DNA from: G963662905 sp963676415
GTDB taxonomy: Bacteria; Bacteroidota; Bacteroidia; Bacteroidales; WRLA01
NCBI GenBank assembly: GCA_963676415.1
Contig: OY781097.1
Span: 2,604,001-2,668,000, forward strand
DNA length: 64,000 bases
Reading direction: 5' to 3'
In this document: one piece after another, positions 1 to 9,000 of the stretch
Numbering within the stretch: the first letter of the stretch is position 1
How the letters are laid out: each line of letters opens with the position of its first letter
Notes under the pieces: model-generated
Told to the model about the DNA's origin: nothing
What the model saw: only the letters and a program-made list of their open reading frames with translations
Databases searched by the model: none
Position numbers and translations under genes: made by a program

Positions 1-1
1 T

Positions 2-697
2 TATCATGCCATTGACCTGGAACGTTATTGCGGGATTGGTCCTCATACTATCTCTTTTCCGCGCTTAACTCCGGCTCCAGCTTCGGCTTTTAGCACTAAT
101 TCAAAGTATAAGGTTGATGATCAGAGCATGAAGAAAATTGTTGCCATCCTGCGTTTGGCTGTTCCTTATGCCGGATTGATTTGTACTGTAAGGGAAAAAC
201 CTGATATCCATTTTGAATTGATGAAAATCGGATGTACCCAAACCGATGCTTCAAGCAATATTGGCATAGGAGGTTATACGGACACAATGATAAAGGAAGC
301 TGAAAAACAAACGGAATATTTTAGCAGCACAAAAGGTCAGTTTAAATTGAATGATAACCGGAGCCTGGATGAAATGGTTCGTGAAATGGCAAAAGCAGGT
401 ATGATATCTTCTTTTTGTACAGCAGGCTACCGTTGTGGTAGAACCGGAGATAAAATCATGAAGCTGTTGAAAACCGGAACAGAAGGGAAATTTTGTAAAC
501 TGAATGCTGTATTGACATACAAAGAGTTTCTTGATGATTATGCTTCTGAAGAAACCCGGAAGATAGGAAATGGAATAATTGAAAAAGAAATCGCTGAAAT
601 CCGAAACATGCCCTTTTACAAAAACGGGAAGATATTTGATAGTTTTCTGGAAAAATTTGACAAGGTGAACAAAGGTGAAAGGGATATGTATATCTGA
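2..697 (+). CDS. HydG-like radical SAM tyrosine lyase, C-terminal part (gene enters from the left)
   Basis: The reading frame is open from base 2 to the TGA at 695-697, giving the last 231 residues; the radical SAM CxxxCxxC core lies outside the window. The visible part matches the C-terminal half of HydG, the [FeFe]-hydrogenase maturase that splits tyrosine to CO and cyanide: GPHTISFPRLTPAP, KKIVAILRLAVPY, IGIGGY, SLDEMVREM, GRTGD and a DYASEET stretch. In HydG the C-terminal CX2CX22C motif binds the auxiliary cluster with the dangler iron. Here the first Cys (FCTA) and the last (KFCK) are present, but the second is Gly (TGT ACA GCA GGC), with a new Cys three residues later (YRC). It is therefore HydG-like and may not make the same product. 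No hydrogenase gene is visible nearby. Confidence 0.85.
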   Translation, partial: YHAIDLERYCGIGPHTISFPRLTPAPASAFSTNSKYKVDDQSMKKIVAILRLAVPYAGLICTVREKPDIHFELMKIGCTQTDASSNIGIGGYTDTMIKEAEKQTEYFSSTKGQFKLNDNRSLDEMVREMAKAGMISSFCTAGYRCGRTGDKIMKLLKTGTEGKFCKLNAVLTYKEFLDDYASEETRKIGNGIIEKEIAEIRNMPFYKNGKIFDSFLEKFDKVNKGERDMYI

Positions 698-1070
698 TAT
701 CTTATATTGCCGGATTGAGTCCAGACATTTTATTTTATAGGGAGTTACGATCCATTTGAAGAGGAAAGAAAAGGATTGTATGAAAATTGAGAATTGATCC
801 TTTGGGTGGCTTGTTTGTATTATTCCAGCGCTTAAAGAATCAAGGGAGAAAAGATCAATGTGTTTTAATACTGTGCGAAATCAGGACGATATGAAATATG
901 GTTCTACTCGGAATTCCGTGGAAGGCTTTAAAGTATTCAAAGGTTGGAATACAGTTTTAATTACCTATTAAAATTTAGAGAACTAATCCGTGACAAGCTT
1001 TCCAAAGTTTAACATCCAATTCTACCTCTTTTTTTATTACCCACAAAAAAAAGAGTAGAACCAATGATTA

Positions 1071-1101
1071 AAAAAAAGCCGACCCTTTACAGGCCGGCTT
1101 T
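1071..1101 (-). terminator. Intrinsic terminator of the large secreted-protein gene
   Basis: AAAGCCG (1075-1081) pairs with CGGCTTT (1095-1101). Read on the minus strand, the hairpin is followed by a run of T (complement of the A-run at 1071-1077), 40 bases after the stop codon of the minus-strand gene. The rest of the 698-1139 gap shows no convincing gene. Confidence 0.7.
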
Positions 1102-1139
1102 GCATTCAATTAACCAGATCTATGCTTATATGAGAAAAC

Positions 1140-4100
1140 TTACTTAATAATCACTTTGCATACATCGCTGAAAGAGGGAGTATTAATGCGCAGGAAGTAC
1201 ACGCCCGGAGGGTAACTGCCCACATTAAGGTCGGCCTTTTCGCTGAAAGGCTGTTCAATAACGGTCTGTCCTTTGGAATCCATCAGCGTGATGGTGCCAG
1301 TAATGGCTTTGACAGCATCGAAACGTACAAAAATTTGGGTTTCTGCCGGATTAGGATAAACCTGGACCGTAGTTCCTGATAATTCATCCACGCTGACATA
1401 GAGCCACATTGTAACAGGGATTTTCAGGACTGGTTTTTGCGGGTCATTGCTGCTGAGGACGATATTGGCGCTGTAATCTTCAAAGTTATCCAGTCCGGTG
1501 ACATCAAAACTTACGGTAACATCCTGCTCGCTGCCACCGGTGACGGTACCGGAAACCGGGTCTAATGACAGCCAGTTGTAGATCGTTCCACTGTTAATGT
1601 TGGCGCGGATATTCCAGTTGTAGCTGAAGCCTAGTTCGGCCATATGAGCCCAAGAGCTTCCGTCAGTAGAAATCCAGTCTCCGTTTGCGTTTGCGGGGCC
1701 GGCATCAATACCGGCAGGGAATGCCCCCGCATTGTGGTCTATTGCATAACCTACCCAGATATCGTTGCCACTGATAGTCAGTGGCTCTGTGAGTTCAATA
1801 TTGATCCATCCGTTTCCGGAAAAGGTTTGCTCAACAAGCAGTGTTCCCGGACTGGCAGAAGTCCCGGCATCCCAGATCATCAGGCTGGCCCCGTTCATAG
1901 TGCCGTTTATGAAAACATCAACGGACCCGAGCTCATATCCGCTATACTGTGCCGTGATGTCGGAAGGATAGCGAGCGGCTGTGTAGAATGAACCACCACC
2001 TTCTATGCCCATTCCGTCATTATTGTTGCCGTCATAATGTAAGGTAACTGTTTCGCGTTCCACAGCAGGGGGCTCGGAATTAGCGTTCACACCGGCTTTG
2101 GCCAGGCTTGCATTAAAGGCAGCGGGAGCTGGTCCAACAGGTACCTGTGTGGGTTTTTTGTTGCTGAGGTATTCAATAGAAGCATTCCAAACGAGGCTGC
2201 CCGCTCCGATATTGCCAATGCTGAGGGTTTGGCTGGCCTGTCCTCCCCCTGAAGTGAATGACTGTCCTATTCCGGTAGGATTGGCACTGATACGCGGGAT
2301 CTCAGTGGTTACTTCCATTTGAATTATGTTTGACATAACCGCCTGTGATGTAACGCATTGGTAAGAGCTTAGCATGATGGCATTTACCTGGTCGCCGTTT
2401 TGGGGCACATATTCAAAGGTTTCGCCGGTTCCTTCGGGCAGGCTGTTTACAAACCATTCGAAAGAGGGATTATCGCCGCCGTTAACGGCAGATGCGGAGA
2501 AACTTACAGAAGAACCGGGATAAACAGGGTTGGCATTGGCGGTGATGTTTACTTCAGGGGTGACTTTTTCAGATACGAAAAACATTTCTTGATTTTCAAC
2601 GCCGGGATATGCAACACACGCCAGATTTGGGTCAGGAGCTACTACAATGCTTACAAGGTCTAAATCATTAGGCACAAAGGTGAAAGAGGGTTCATTTGAT
2701 CCAACAGATTGGTCATTGAGATACCAATGGAAGGTTGGTTCTTCGCCAGAATTGACAGGTAAAGCGGTAAGCGTAACGGAATCGCCCTGGCAGACATTAG
2801 TATTGATCTCAGCCAGTTTTACTTCATTCATTATGACTGGCTGGACATCAATTGTATCTACAGCTGAAATAGCCGGATTATTTGTTGTACATTCCATGCT
2901 GGAGCTTACTTCCACATAGATTTCATCCCCGTCAATTGGAACATATGAGTACCAGTCAAAGTTGTTGCCGACAACAGGTTCGTTATTTACATACCACTGG
3001 TAGTCCGGCTCATTACCACCGTTTTCAACAGTTGCATTAAAAGTGCACGGACCATTAGCGCAAATAGGGTCACTTTCGGGCTGAATGGTAACACTTACCG
3101 GCAAGGTTTCAATTTCAGTATTTACAGCGCTGCCGGCCATCGTTGTTGTGTGCTGGGAATTTGCTCCTGTAACCGTATATGTTCCTGCAAGCTGGTCGCC
3201 AAAGGAAATGGGATCGCCTGTACCTTCAATTGCAGGTTCCTGGGCTACATCGTCTTTGAAAAGTGTATAAAGCACACCGGTTTCGGAATCGGACAGGCCA
3301 ACGGCAGCGCCATCTGTACCCTGGCAATAATGCCCCCCTCCTGTAACACTGTATGCCGCAGGGATACCGTTGTTTACAACCATTTCGATTATATTTGAAG
3401 TGGCGTTTGGAGTGGTAACGCATCCAATGGAAGAGGTCATAACGGTATAAACCAGGTCTTCGTTAATCGGCATATAGGTATAGGTGTCGCCTGTTGCCAT
3501 CAGAATGTCGTTTACATACCATTCATAGGTCGGTGTACCGCCATTTACAGGAGTTGGTGTAAAGGTGACCGGATCGGCGCTGTAAACCGGGTTTTCGCTG
3601 GCGGTTATACTTACTTCAGGGGTTACCCGACTGTTTATTGTAAGGGAAATATGGTTGGATTCGGCCACACCATCTGCACATGAAAAGCTGGACGTTAACT
3701 TTGTGTAAATTTCATATTCACCAGGTATCCATGAAAAATAGGTAAAGGTTGCAGATCCCTCAAATTCGGCCCCATTCACATACCATAGGTAATCCGGATA
3801 AGTTCCTCCGTTTACTGGAGTAGCTGTAAAAGTAATATTTTCCCCGGCACAAACCTCTTCATATTCTGATACGATGGTAACGCTTACAGGAATCGAAGTA
3901 ACAGCATTTACTACTGCAGAGCCAAACATATCGAGGTTTCCGGCGACATTGGAGCCAACAACGGTATAAGTACCTGCGGTCTGGTTTCCAAAGGTGATGG
4001 CTGAGCCTGTGCCTTCAACGGTATTGGCCTGCGCCACACCATCTTTGTATAAAGTATAGGTAACACCTTCTTCAGAACCTGACAGTCCAACAGGCAAACC

Positions 4101-5636
4101 TTCATCGCCCTGGCAGTAGTCTCCGCCACCAGTAAGGGTATCCACTTCCATTGGGGCGGTTGTGAGTTTATAAGGCTCTATCCCCGGGATGTTGGCATAA
4201 CCAGCAGGATAATATAACGAACCGTTAAAAATTTGAAACGTGAAGTCTTGAATTACCCAAGGAGAAACAGGGTTAGGGTATTGAAAGTTTTCCTGTCCAG
4301 GGGTAATAATGGTTCCGTTTTCAGTGCCGTCAGTCTGCCAAATCGTACTTTCATTTCCGTCAATAGCTGCACGGAAATAGAGTTTGTCTTTGTATTGGAC
4401 AAATCCTTCCAAAAAATTAACTTTTGGATTGAAGTCTATTCCAACTGTGGGGCTTGGGTTGATTTCTTTAAGCATCTGCACTCCATCTTCTTCCGTCCAG
4501 TAATAGGGCTCCCAGTTTTGGGTGTTATTGCCATTGTATGCGAGGAAAACGAGTTGATCGCCATAAGCTTTAAGATTGACCGGGTTATGGATGCCGGCAC
4601 TTTCTGAGATATTTACAGTGCCTTCTTCTGTACCATCGCTTTTCCACAGGTTGTAGCTGCCATCTGTGTAAGCATTGAAAAAGAGGATGCCGTTCAGGTT
4701 GGTTAAATAGTTGGGATAGCTCGAATTCGGATAGCCGTAACTTGAACCAGGATAAATATCTTTTACCAAGCGGGTGCCTTCTTCAGTGCCATCCGTAACC
4801 CACAGTTCAATACCATGAACCCCGTCTTCGGTACTAAAAAACATCAAGTCGCCGCATACTGTTAAATGTTCAGGCCAGTCGCTATATTCCTCCCCGGCAA
4901 TATCTTTAAGCAAGTGGGTGCCTTCTTCGGTTCCATCGGTTACCCATATCTCACCTCCATGTCCTCCCCCAACTCCCTGAACACCATCTTCTGCCACAAA
5001 ATACAACAGATCATTATATTCACAGAAGCTTTCAGGCTCACTTGAGTATTCGTCATTAATATTTTTAACCATATAAGTACCATCGGTTGTGCCGTCCGAG
5101 CAGAATAACTCAAATTGTGCATTTGTAGTTTTATCTTTCCCTTTAAAATAGACTTTTCCATTATAAGCATAAAGCTTTCCTGATGACGAAGAAACATATA
5201 ACAAACTATCAGGCAATACGGAATAGGTTCCGTCAGTTGTACCATCGCTTGCCCATAATGTTGATGTTGCCACACCATCACAGCCTGCAACAAAGAACAG
5301 TTTATTATTGCAGGTGGCAAATTTATTGTTCCATCCCGCATCACTTGATGTCGGCCCGGGATATATATCCTTTAATAATTGTGTGCCGGCTTCCGTGCCG
5401 TCAGATACCCATAGCTCCTGACCATGCACCGGGCTCCAGTTGGCATCCAGGTCGTTGGCGCTAATAAAAACCTTACCGTTTGCTGTTGCCATAAAACTAT
5501 ACCCGGAAGACGGCGGTGCCCCCGGGGCAATGTCTTTTGCTACCTCCACTACCTGTGCCTGCCCAGATATAATTACACAAAGCATCAAGGCTACAAGCAG
5601 GGGGATGTTCAAATTAGGTAGAATTCTTTTTTTCAT
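1140..5636 (-). CDS. Large secreted T9SS cargo protein: ELWxxDGT repeats, Ig-like modules, type A sorting domain
   Basis: 1498 residues. The start is placed at MKKRILPNL because an export signal follows directly (hydrophobic core, cut near SGQAQ); the frame extends 16 codons further upstream without a signal-like start. From about residue 74 to 480 there are repeated ELWVSDGTEAGT-type units, a beta-propeller-like repeat common in Bacteroidota exoproteins. Next come two paired modules starting GGGDYCQG/GGGHYCQG, each followed by Ig/PKD-like units with the signature YxWYVN. A third region has an anchor-type beta domain rich in Gly and Ser. The last 75 or so residues are a type A T9SS sorting domain (VYPNPAETQIFVRF ... 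PGVYFLRI ... CKVIIK). It is expected to cross the outer membrane by T9SS and be attached to the cell surface. Binding target unknown. Confidence 0.9.
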   Translation of the reverse strand: MKKRILPNLNIPLLVALMLCVIISGQAQVVEVAKDIAPGAPPSSGYSFMATANGKVFISANDLDANWSPVHGQELWVSDGTEAGTQLLKDIYPGPTSSDAGWNNKFATCNNKLFFVAGCDGVATSTLWASDGTTDGTYSVLPDSLLYVSSSSGKLYAYNGKVYFKGKDKTTNAQFELFCSDGTTDGTYMVKNINDEYSSEPESFCEYNDLLYFVAEDGVQGVGGGHGGEIWVTDGTEEGTHLLKDIAGEEYSDWPEHLTVCGDLMFFSTEDGVHGIELWVTDGTEEGTRLVKDIYPGSSYGYPNSSYPNYLTNLNGILFFNAYTDGSYNLWKSDGTEEGTVNISESAGIHNPVNLKAYGDQLVFLAYNGNNTQNWEPYYWTEEDGVQMLKEINPSPTVGIDFNPKVNFLEGFVQYKDKLYFRAAIDGNESTIWQTDGTENGTIITPGQENFQYPNPVSPWVIQDFTFQIFNGSLYYPAGYANIPGIEPYKLTTAPMEVDTLTGGGDYCQGDEGLPVGLSGSEEGVTYTLYKDGVAQANTVEGTGSAITFGNQTAGTYTVVGSNVAGNLDMFGSAVVNAVTSIPVSVTIVSEYEEVCAGENITFTATPVNGGTYPDYLWYVNGAEFEGSATFTYFSWIPGEYEIYTKLTSSFSCADGVAESNHISLTINSRVTPEVSITASENPVYSADPVTFTPTPVNGGTPTYEWYVNDILMATGDTYTYMPINEDLVYTVMTSSIGCVTTPNATSNIIEMVVNNGIPAAYSVTGGGHYCQGTDGAAVGLSDSETGVLYTLFKDDVAQEPAIEGTGDPISFGDQLAGTYTVTGANSQHTTTMAGSAVNTEIETLPVSVTIQPESDPICANGPCTFNATVENGGNEPDYQWYVNNEPVVGNNFDWYSYVPIDGDEIYVEVSSSMECTTNNPAISAVDTIDVQPVIMNEVKLAEINTNVCQGDSVTLTALPVNSGEEPTFHWYLNDQSVGSNEPSFTFVPNDLDLVSIVVAPDPNLACVAYPGVENQEMFFVSEKVTPEVNITANANPVYPGSSVSFSASAVNGGDNPSFEWFVNSLPEGTGETFEYVPQNGDQVNAIMLSSYQCVTSQAVMSNIIQMEVTTEIPRISANPTGIGQSFTSGGGQASQTLSIGNIGAGSLVWNASIEYLSNKKPTQVPVGPAPAAFNASLAKAGVNANSEPPAVERETVTLHYDGNNNDGMGIEGGGSFYTAARYPSDITAQYSGYELGSVDVFINGTMNGASLMIWDAGTSASPGTLLVEQTFSGNGWINIELTEPLTISGNDIWVGYAIDHNAGAFPAGIDAGPANANGDWISTDGSSWAHMAELGFSYNWNIRANINSGTIYNWLSLDPVSGTVTGGSEQDVTVSFDVTGLDNFEDYSANIVLSSNDPQKPVLKIPVTMWLYVSVDELSGTTVQVYPNPAETQIFVRFDAVKAITGTITLMDSKGQTVIEQPFSEKADLNVGSYPPGVYFLRINTPSFSDVCKVIIK

Positions 5637-5744
5637 CACAAGAGTTTTTAATGAATAAATAATGTAATTAAAATGTGCCCACAAAATTAGCCCGGGACAG
5701 TATAATCAGTCAATTCGTATCAGCGCCTATATTTGCTAAAATAT

Positions 5745-5799
5745 AAATAGGTGCTGGCACTTATTAAGTGCCCAATTAATTAAGTGCCAGCACTTATTT
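5745..5799. repeat. 19-bp inverted repeat between divergent genes
   Basis: AAATAGGTGCTGGCACTTA (5745-5763) is the reverse complement of 5781-5799 with one mismatch; the 17-base spacer contains a further TTAAGTGCC copy. It sits between the divergent genes starting at 5636 and 6107. It is too far from either stop codon to be a terminator. It could be an operator or a small mobile-element remnant. Confidence 0.6.
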
Positions 5800-5889
5800 T
5801 GAACTTGTTTTTTTAAAGAGAGGTAAAATTCAGCAAAACATACCTTAACTTTGTTTGTCGTTTACTTATATGCTGTATTGGTTAGTGCC

Positions 5890-6018
5890 TGCAAGAAAAT
5901 TCCAGCTTCTGGGTTACGTTTGGCCGAAGAACCTTGATTAAAATAATAAGCTTTGCTTTTTTGGCCTTCACAGGTCTGGATTTTGAGCTTTTTTTTCAGA
6001 TACGAGGTTTTTCTTGCA
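5890..6018. repeat. 10-bp inverted arms spanning the leader of the TPR kinase gene
   Basis: TGCAAGAAAA (5890-5899) is repeated in inverted form at 6009-6018. The left arm is preceded by TTAGTGCC, the end sequence of other intergenic repeats in this window (20645, 40522, 50733). The pair lies within the roughly 470-base gap before the kinase start at 6107. It may be a decayed mobile-element remnant or a leader stem. Confidence 0.3.
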
Positions 6019-6106
6019 AAGCCTGGTGAAAACAGCAATAAAGATAATTTATTTTAATAGGGACAACAAAAGACAGCATAAAAATCATTGTCAGACAATA
6101 ATAAAT

Positions 6107-8107
6107 ATGAAACAAAATAAATCCAAACAGAATTTCAGCAGTATTACAGGCAGAAATGTGAGAAAGACTGTGATTGCATTGTTCTCCATAATAATTTGCG
6201 GAATGGCTGTTTATATTCCATTCACGGCAGACAGGAGCGGTATCGGAAACCGGAAAAGTGACGCAGCGACCTATTACGATTCGGTTTTTGCCAAAGGGGC
6301 GAGCCTTTTTTATAAAAACACAGACACCGCCCGTACGTACATGCTGGGACAATACCAAAGCATACCCGAGAAGAATGTATATCAAAAAATGAGGTTCCTC
6401 AACTTCATAGGGGCAACCTACCAGGTACAGGATAATTATTCGCAGGCCATGGAATATTATTACCAGGCTTTGAAACTTGCCCCCGAAAGCATTGACAGCT
6501 CTTTGCTCGTAGCTATTTACAATAATATAGGGTACATCAACCAAAAAACCGGAAATTACAAAATGGCCCTTAACTTTATGCTGAAAGCCAAAAATCAATG
6601 CAGAGAAGATAATATGACCTCATCCATACTTAATAATATTGGTATAGTGTACTTAAGTATAGGTGAGTATGATAAGGGCGAAACTTATTTCAGGGAGGCG
6701 CTTAACAGCAGTGGAAAATCAAAAGATAGTATATCCATGGCCACATTACTGGCAAATATAGGATTTGTGCTTATAGATAAGGAACAAAGCGATTCGGCAC
6801 AGGCTTGTTTTTTCAGGTCACTGATGATAGCCGAACGCATTGAATATAACTATGCCATAATACTGGCCTGCAATGGTCTGGGAGATTTATTTACAAAAAC
6901 AGAGAAATTAACGAAAGCGGAGCGCTACCATAATAAAGCAAGACAGCTTGCAGGCGAAACCAACGATTCATATAACATAGCTTATGCGGTAATGGGGCTG
7001 GCACGCGTTGAATATCAAAAAGGAAACACATCCGAAGCGTTGAAACTGAACCATGAAGCCTCGGAAATAGCAGACAGGATCGGTAATGATATGCTTTTAT
7101 ACGAATCAAAAAAACTATCGTCGGAAATTTTGGAGAAAGAAGGTGAATACGAAGAGAGCCTAAAGTACTTGCGCGAATACATAAACCTGAGAGATAAATT
7201 TGTGAATCAAAGCTCCATCAGGCAGGTGTATAACGAAGAGATTACCGTATTAAACGAAGCCAATAAAATAAAACAACTTGAAATTGAAAGGAAAGAGCTA
7301 CAGCTCAGCCGGAAAAACATTATGGTCATTGCTGTGTCCATTGTTGGTTTTTTAGGGATATTAGGACTGTTTTTTATGTTTAGGTATTATAAATCAAGAC
7401 AGAATTCTAAAATGCAAGGCCTTATAATTGAAATGAATGAAAGGAAGTCACGTACGGTAATAGAAACTGAGATACGAGAAAGAAAAAGGGTTGGACAGGA
7501 GCTGCACGACGGTTTAGGACAGATGCTTTCAGTGGCAAGGCTCAACGTCAGTGCGCTTAATCCTAAAAATATTGTAACAAAAGAAAGGATGCAACAGTTG
7601 GTGAATTCGGCCTTAAACAGCATAGATAACGCATTTATCGAGCTTCGCCATATTTCGCAAAACCTTTCCCCCACTATTTTGTCAACGAAAGGGCTCGAAG
7701 AAGCAATTGAAGAGATTGCGAAACGTGTAAATGAGAGTAATAAGATACAGACAAGTTATGAGATATTTGGTTTAGATAACCAAATGGACCCACTTGTGGA
7801 AAACGCTTTGTACAGGGCTGTGCAGGAATTAATAAACAATGTGATCAAACATGCTTATGCTACCAAATTAAGTGTACAATTGGTTCAAAATGAAGAAGAT
7901 ATTATGCTGATACTGGAAGATAATGGCATTGGGTTTAAAGCGGAAAGTAAAATAATTGATATGAAAGGGAGCGGCTTGCATAATATCAAATCAAGAATAG
8001 AGAACCTTCATGGTACTATTTTTATCGACAGTAAAAAAAACCGTGGAACTATTATAAGTATTAATATACCACTTAAATCTAATGGCTATGGAACAATCAA
8101 AAATTAA
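6107..8107 (+). CDS. TPR-containing sensor histidine kinase (NarX/UhpB-type HisKA_3)
   Basis: 666 residues counted from MKQNKSKQNF; the frame is open 31 codons further upstream, but only this start puts a membrane anchor (VIALFSIIICGMAVYIPF) at the N-terminus. Residues from about 60 to 370 are tetratricopeptide repeats (EYYYQALKLAP, MALNFMLKAK, GETYFREAL), probably periplasmic. A second membrane segment (about 405-428) is followed by a short coiled coil, HisKA_3 with phospho-acceptor His467 in GQELHDGLGQM, and an HATPase_c domain (N-box NNVIKHAY, G-boxes DNGIGF and GSGLHNI). It autophosphorylates and passes the phosphate to the regulator encoded next, with which it overlaps by 26 bases. It lies between two T9SS cargo genes, but a regulatory link is only inference. 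Confidence 0.92.
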   Translation: MKQNKSKQNFSSITGRNVRKTVIALFSIIICGMAVYIPFTADRSGIGNRKSDAATYYDSVFAKGASLFYKNTDTARTYMLGQYQSIPEKNVYQKMRFLNFIGATYQVQDNYSQAMEYYYQALKLAPESIDSSLLVAIYNNIGYINQKTGNYKMALNFMLKAKNQCREDNMTSSILNNIGIVYLSIGEYDKGETYFREALNSSGKSKDSISMATLLANIGFVLIDKEQSDSAQACFFRSLMIAERIEYNYAIILACNGLGDLFTKTEKLTKAERYHNKARQLAGETNDSYNIAYAVMGLARVEYQKGNTSEALKLNHEASEIADRIGNDMLLYESKKLSSEILEKEGEYEESLKYLREYINLRDKFVNQSSIRQVYNEEITVLNEANKIKQLEIERKELQLSRKNIMVIAVSIVGFLGILGLFFMFRYYKSRQNSKMQGLIIEMNERKSRTVIETEIRERKRVGQELHDGLGQMLSVARLNVSALNPKNIVTKERMQQLVNSALNSIDNAFIELRHISQNLSPTILSTKGLEEAIEEIAKRVNESNKIQTSYEIFGLDNQMDPLVENALYRAVQELINNVIKHAYATKLSVQLVQNEEDIMLILEDNGIGFKAESKIIDMKGSGLHNIKSRIENLHGTIFIDSKKNRGTIISINIPLKSNGYGTIKN

Positions 8108-8762
8108 TGTGCTCATTATAGATGACCATCAACTCATTATTGATGGGATAATCGGGTTGTTGCAGGATCAGGATGATATCGGTGATTTGTACGGGGCAAA
8201 CAATATGGAAGAAGCTATTGATGTATTGCGCGAAAAAAAAGTTAATGTCGCCTTAATAGATATTTCGATCCCAGGAAGTTCCGGTATTGAAATAACGAGG
8301 AAAGTACTTGAAATATCGCCCTGCTTAAATACGCTTGCATTAACAATGCACGAAGATATCAAGCATATTAATGAGATGATTGAAGCTGGTGCTTCAGGTT
8401 ATATCTTTAAGCGCACAAGTATGGACGAAGTATTGGAGGCTATAAGGACAGTTGCCAGAAAAGAGAAATACCTTGGCAGTAATGTTCAAGCTGTTTTGAT
8501 GGATAATATGCGCTATAAAAACAGCATGCCCGAACCAGGAACGGCTAATAAAATAAAATTAACAGTAAGGGAAAAGGAAATACTGGAATTGATAGCCAGA
8601 GAAATGAACAATGAAGAAATTGCTGAGAAATTATTTATTAGCGAACGGACCGTTGAAGCCCATCGTCGAAATATTTTTACAAAAACAAAAACAAAATCTA
8701 TTGTTGGCCTAATTAAGTTTGCAATAAGAAATCAATTGGTTGATCTGAAAACAGAGAACTGA
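8082..8762 (+). CDS. NarL/FixJ-family response regulator
   Basis: 226 residues. The N-terminal receiver has the acidic pair in IIDDH and phospho-acceptor Asp60 (ALIDISIPG); the C-terminus is a LuxR-type helix-turn-helix (LTVREKEILELIAREM, EEIAEKLFISERTVEAHR). The start lies inside the end of the upstream kinase gene, so the two are translationally coupled and form a cognate pair. A second in-frame ATG two codons later (8088) is equally possible. Target genes are not evident; the flanking T9SS cargo genes are the nearest candidates. Confidence 0.93.
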   Translation: MAMEQSKINVLIIDDHQLIIDGIIGLLQDQDDIGDLYGANNMEEAIDVLREKKVNVALIDISIPGSSGIEITRKVLEISPCLNTLALTMHEDIKHINEMIEAGASGYIFKRTSMDEVLEAIRTVARKEKYLGSNVQAVLMDNMRYKNSMPEPGTANKIKLTVREKEILELIAREMNNEEIAEKLFISERTVEAHRRNIFTKTKTKSIVGLIKFAIRNQLVDLKTEN

Positions 8763-8804
8763 TATTTTGCAAGAGGTTGGTTTTCGTTTCGTGTTTGTAG
8801 TTTT

Positions 8805-8832
8805 AGCCATCTGGTTTTTCAGGTGGCTTTTT
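8805..8832 (+). terminator. Intrinsic terminator after the kinase/regulator operon
   Basis: AGCCATCTG (8805-8813) pairs with CAGGTGGCT (8820-8828, one G-T pair), loop GTTTTT, followed by a run of T. It ends the two-gene operon 43 bases after the regulator stop codon. Confidence 0.75.
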
Positions 8833-9000
8833 ACTATAATGCTGCTTTATATTGGCCGCAATTAAGGGTAAAACAATATTTATGTGTAAGCTTACAGTGG
8901 ATTAATTTAAAAATAACTGGAAATTCAGTTGGTCATTGCATGCAACTTTTCGTCCTTTATAGTGTCTTATATTCGGCAATAACCTTACAGAATTTTCCCA

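Noticed and set aside
858..971. 37-codon frame in the gap after the HydG-like gene
   Set aside because: No ribosome site, no similarity recognised, within chance expectation for an AT-rich gap.
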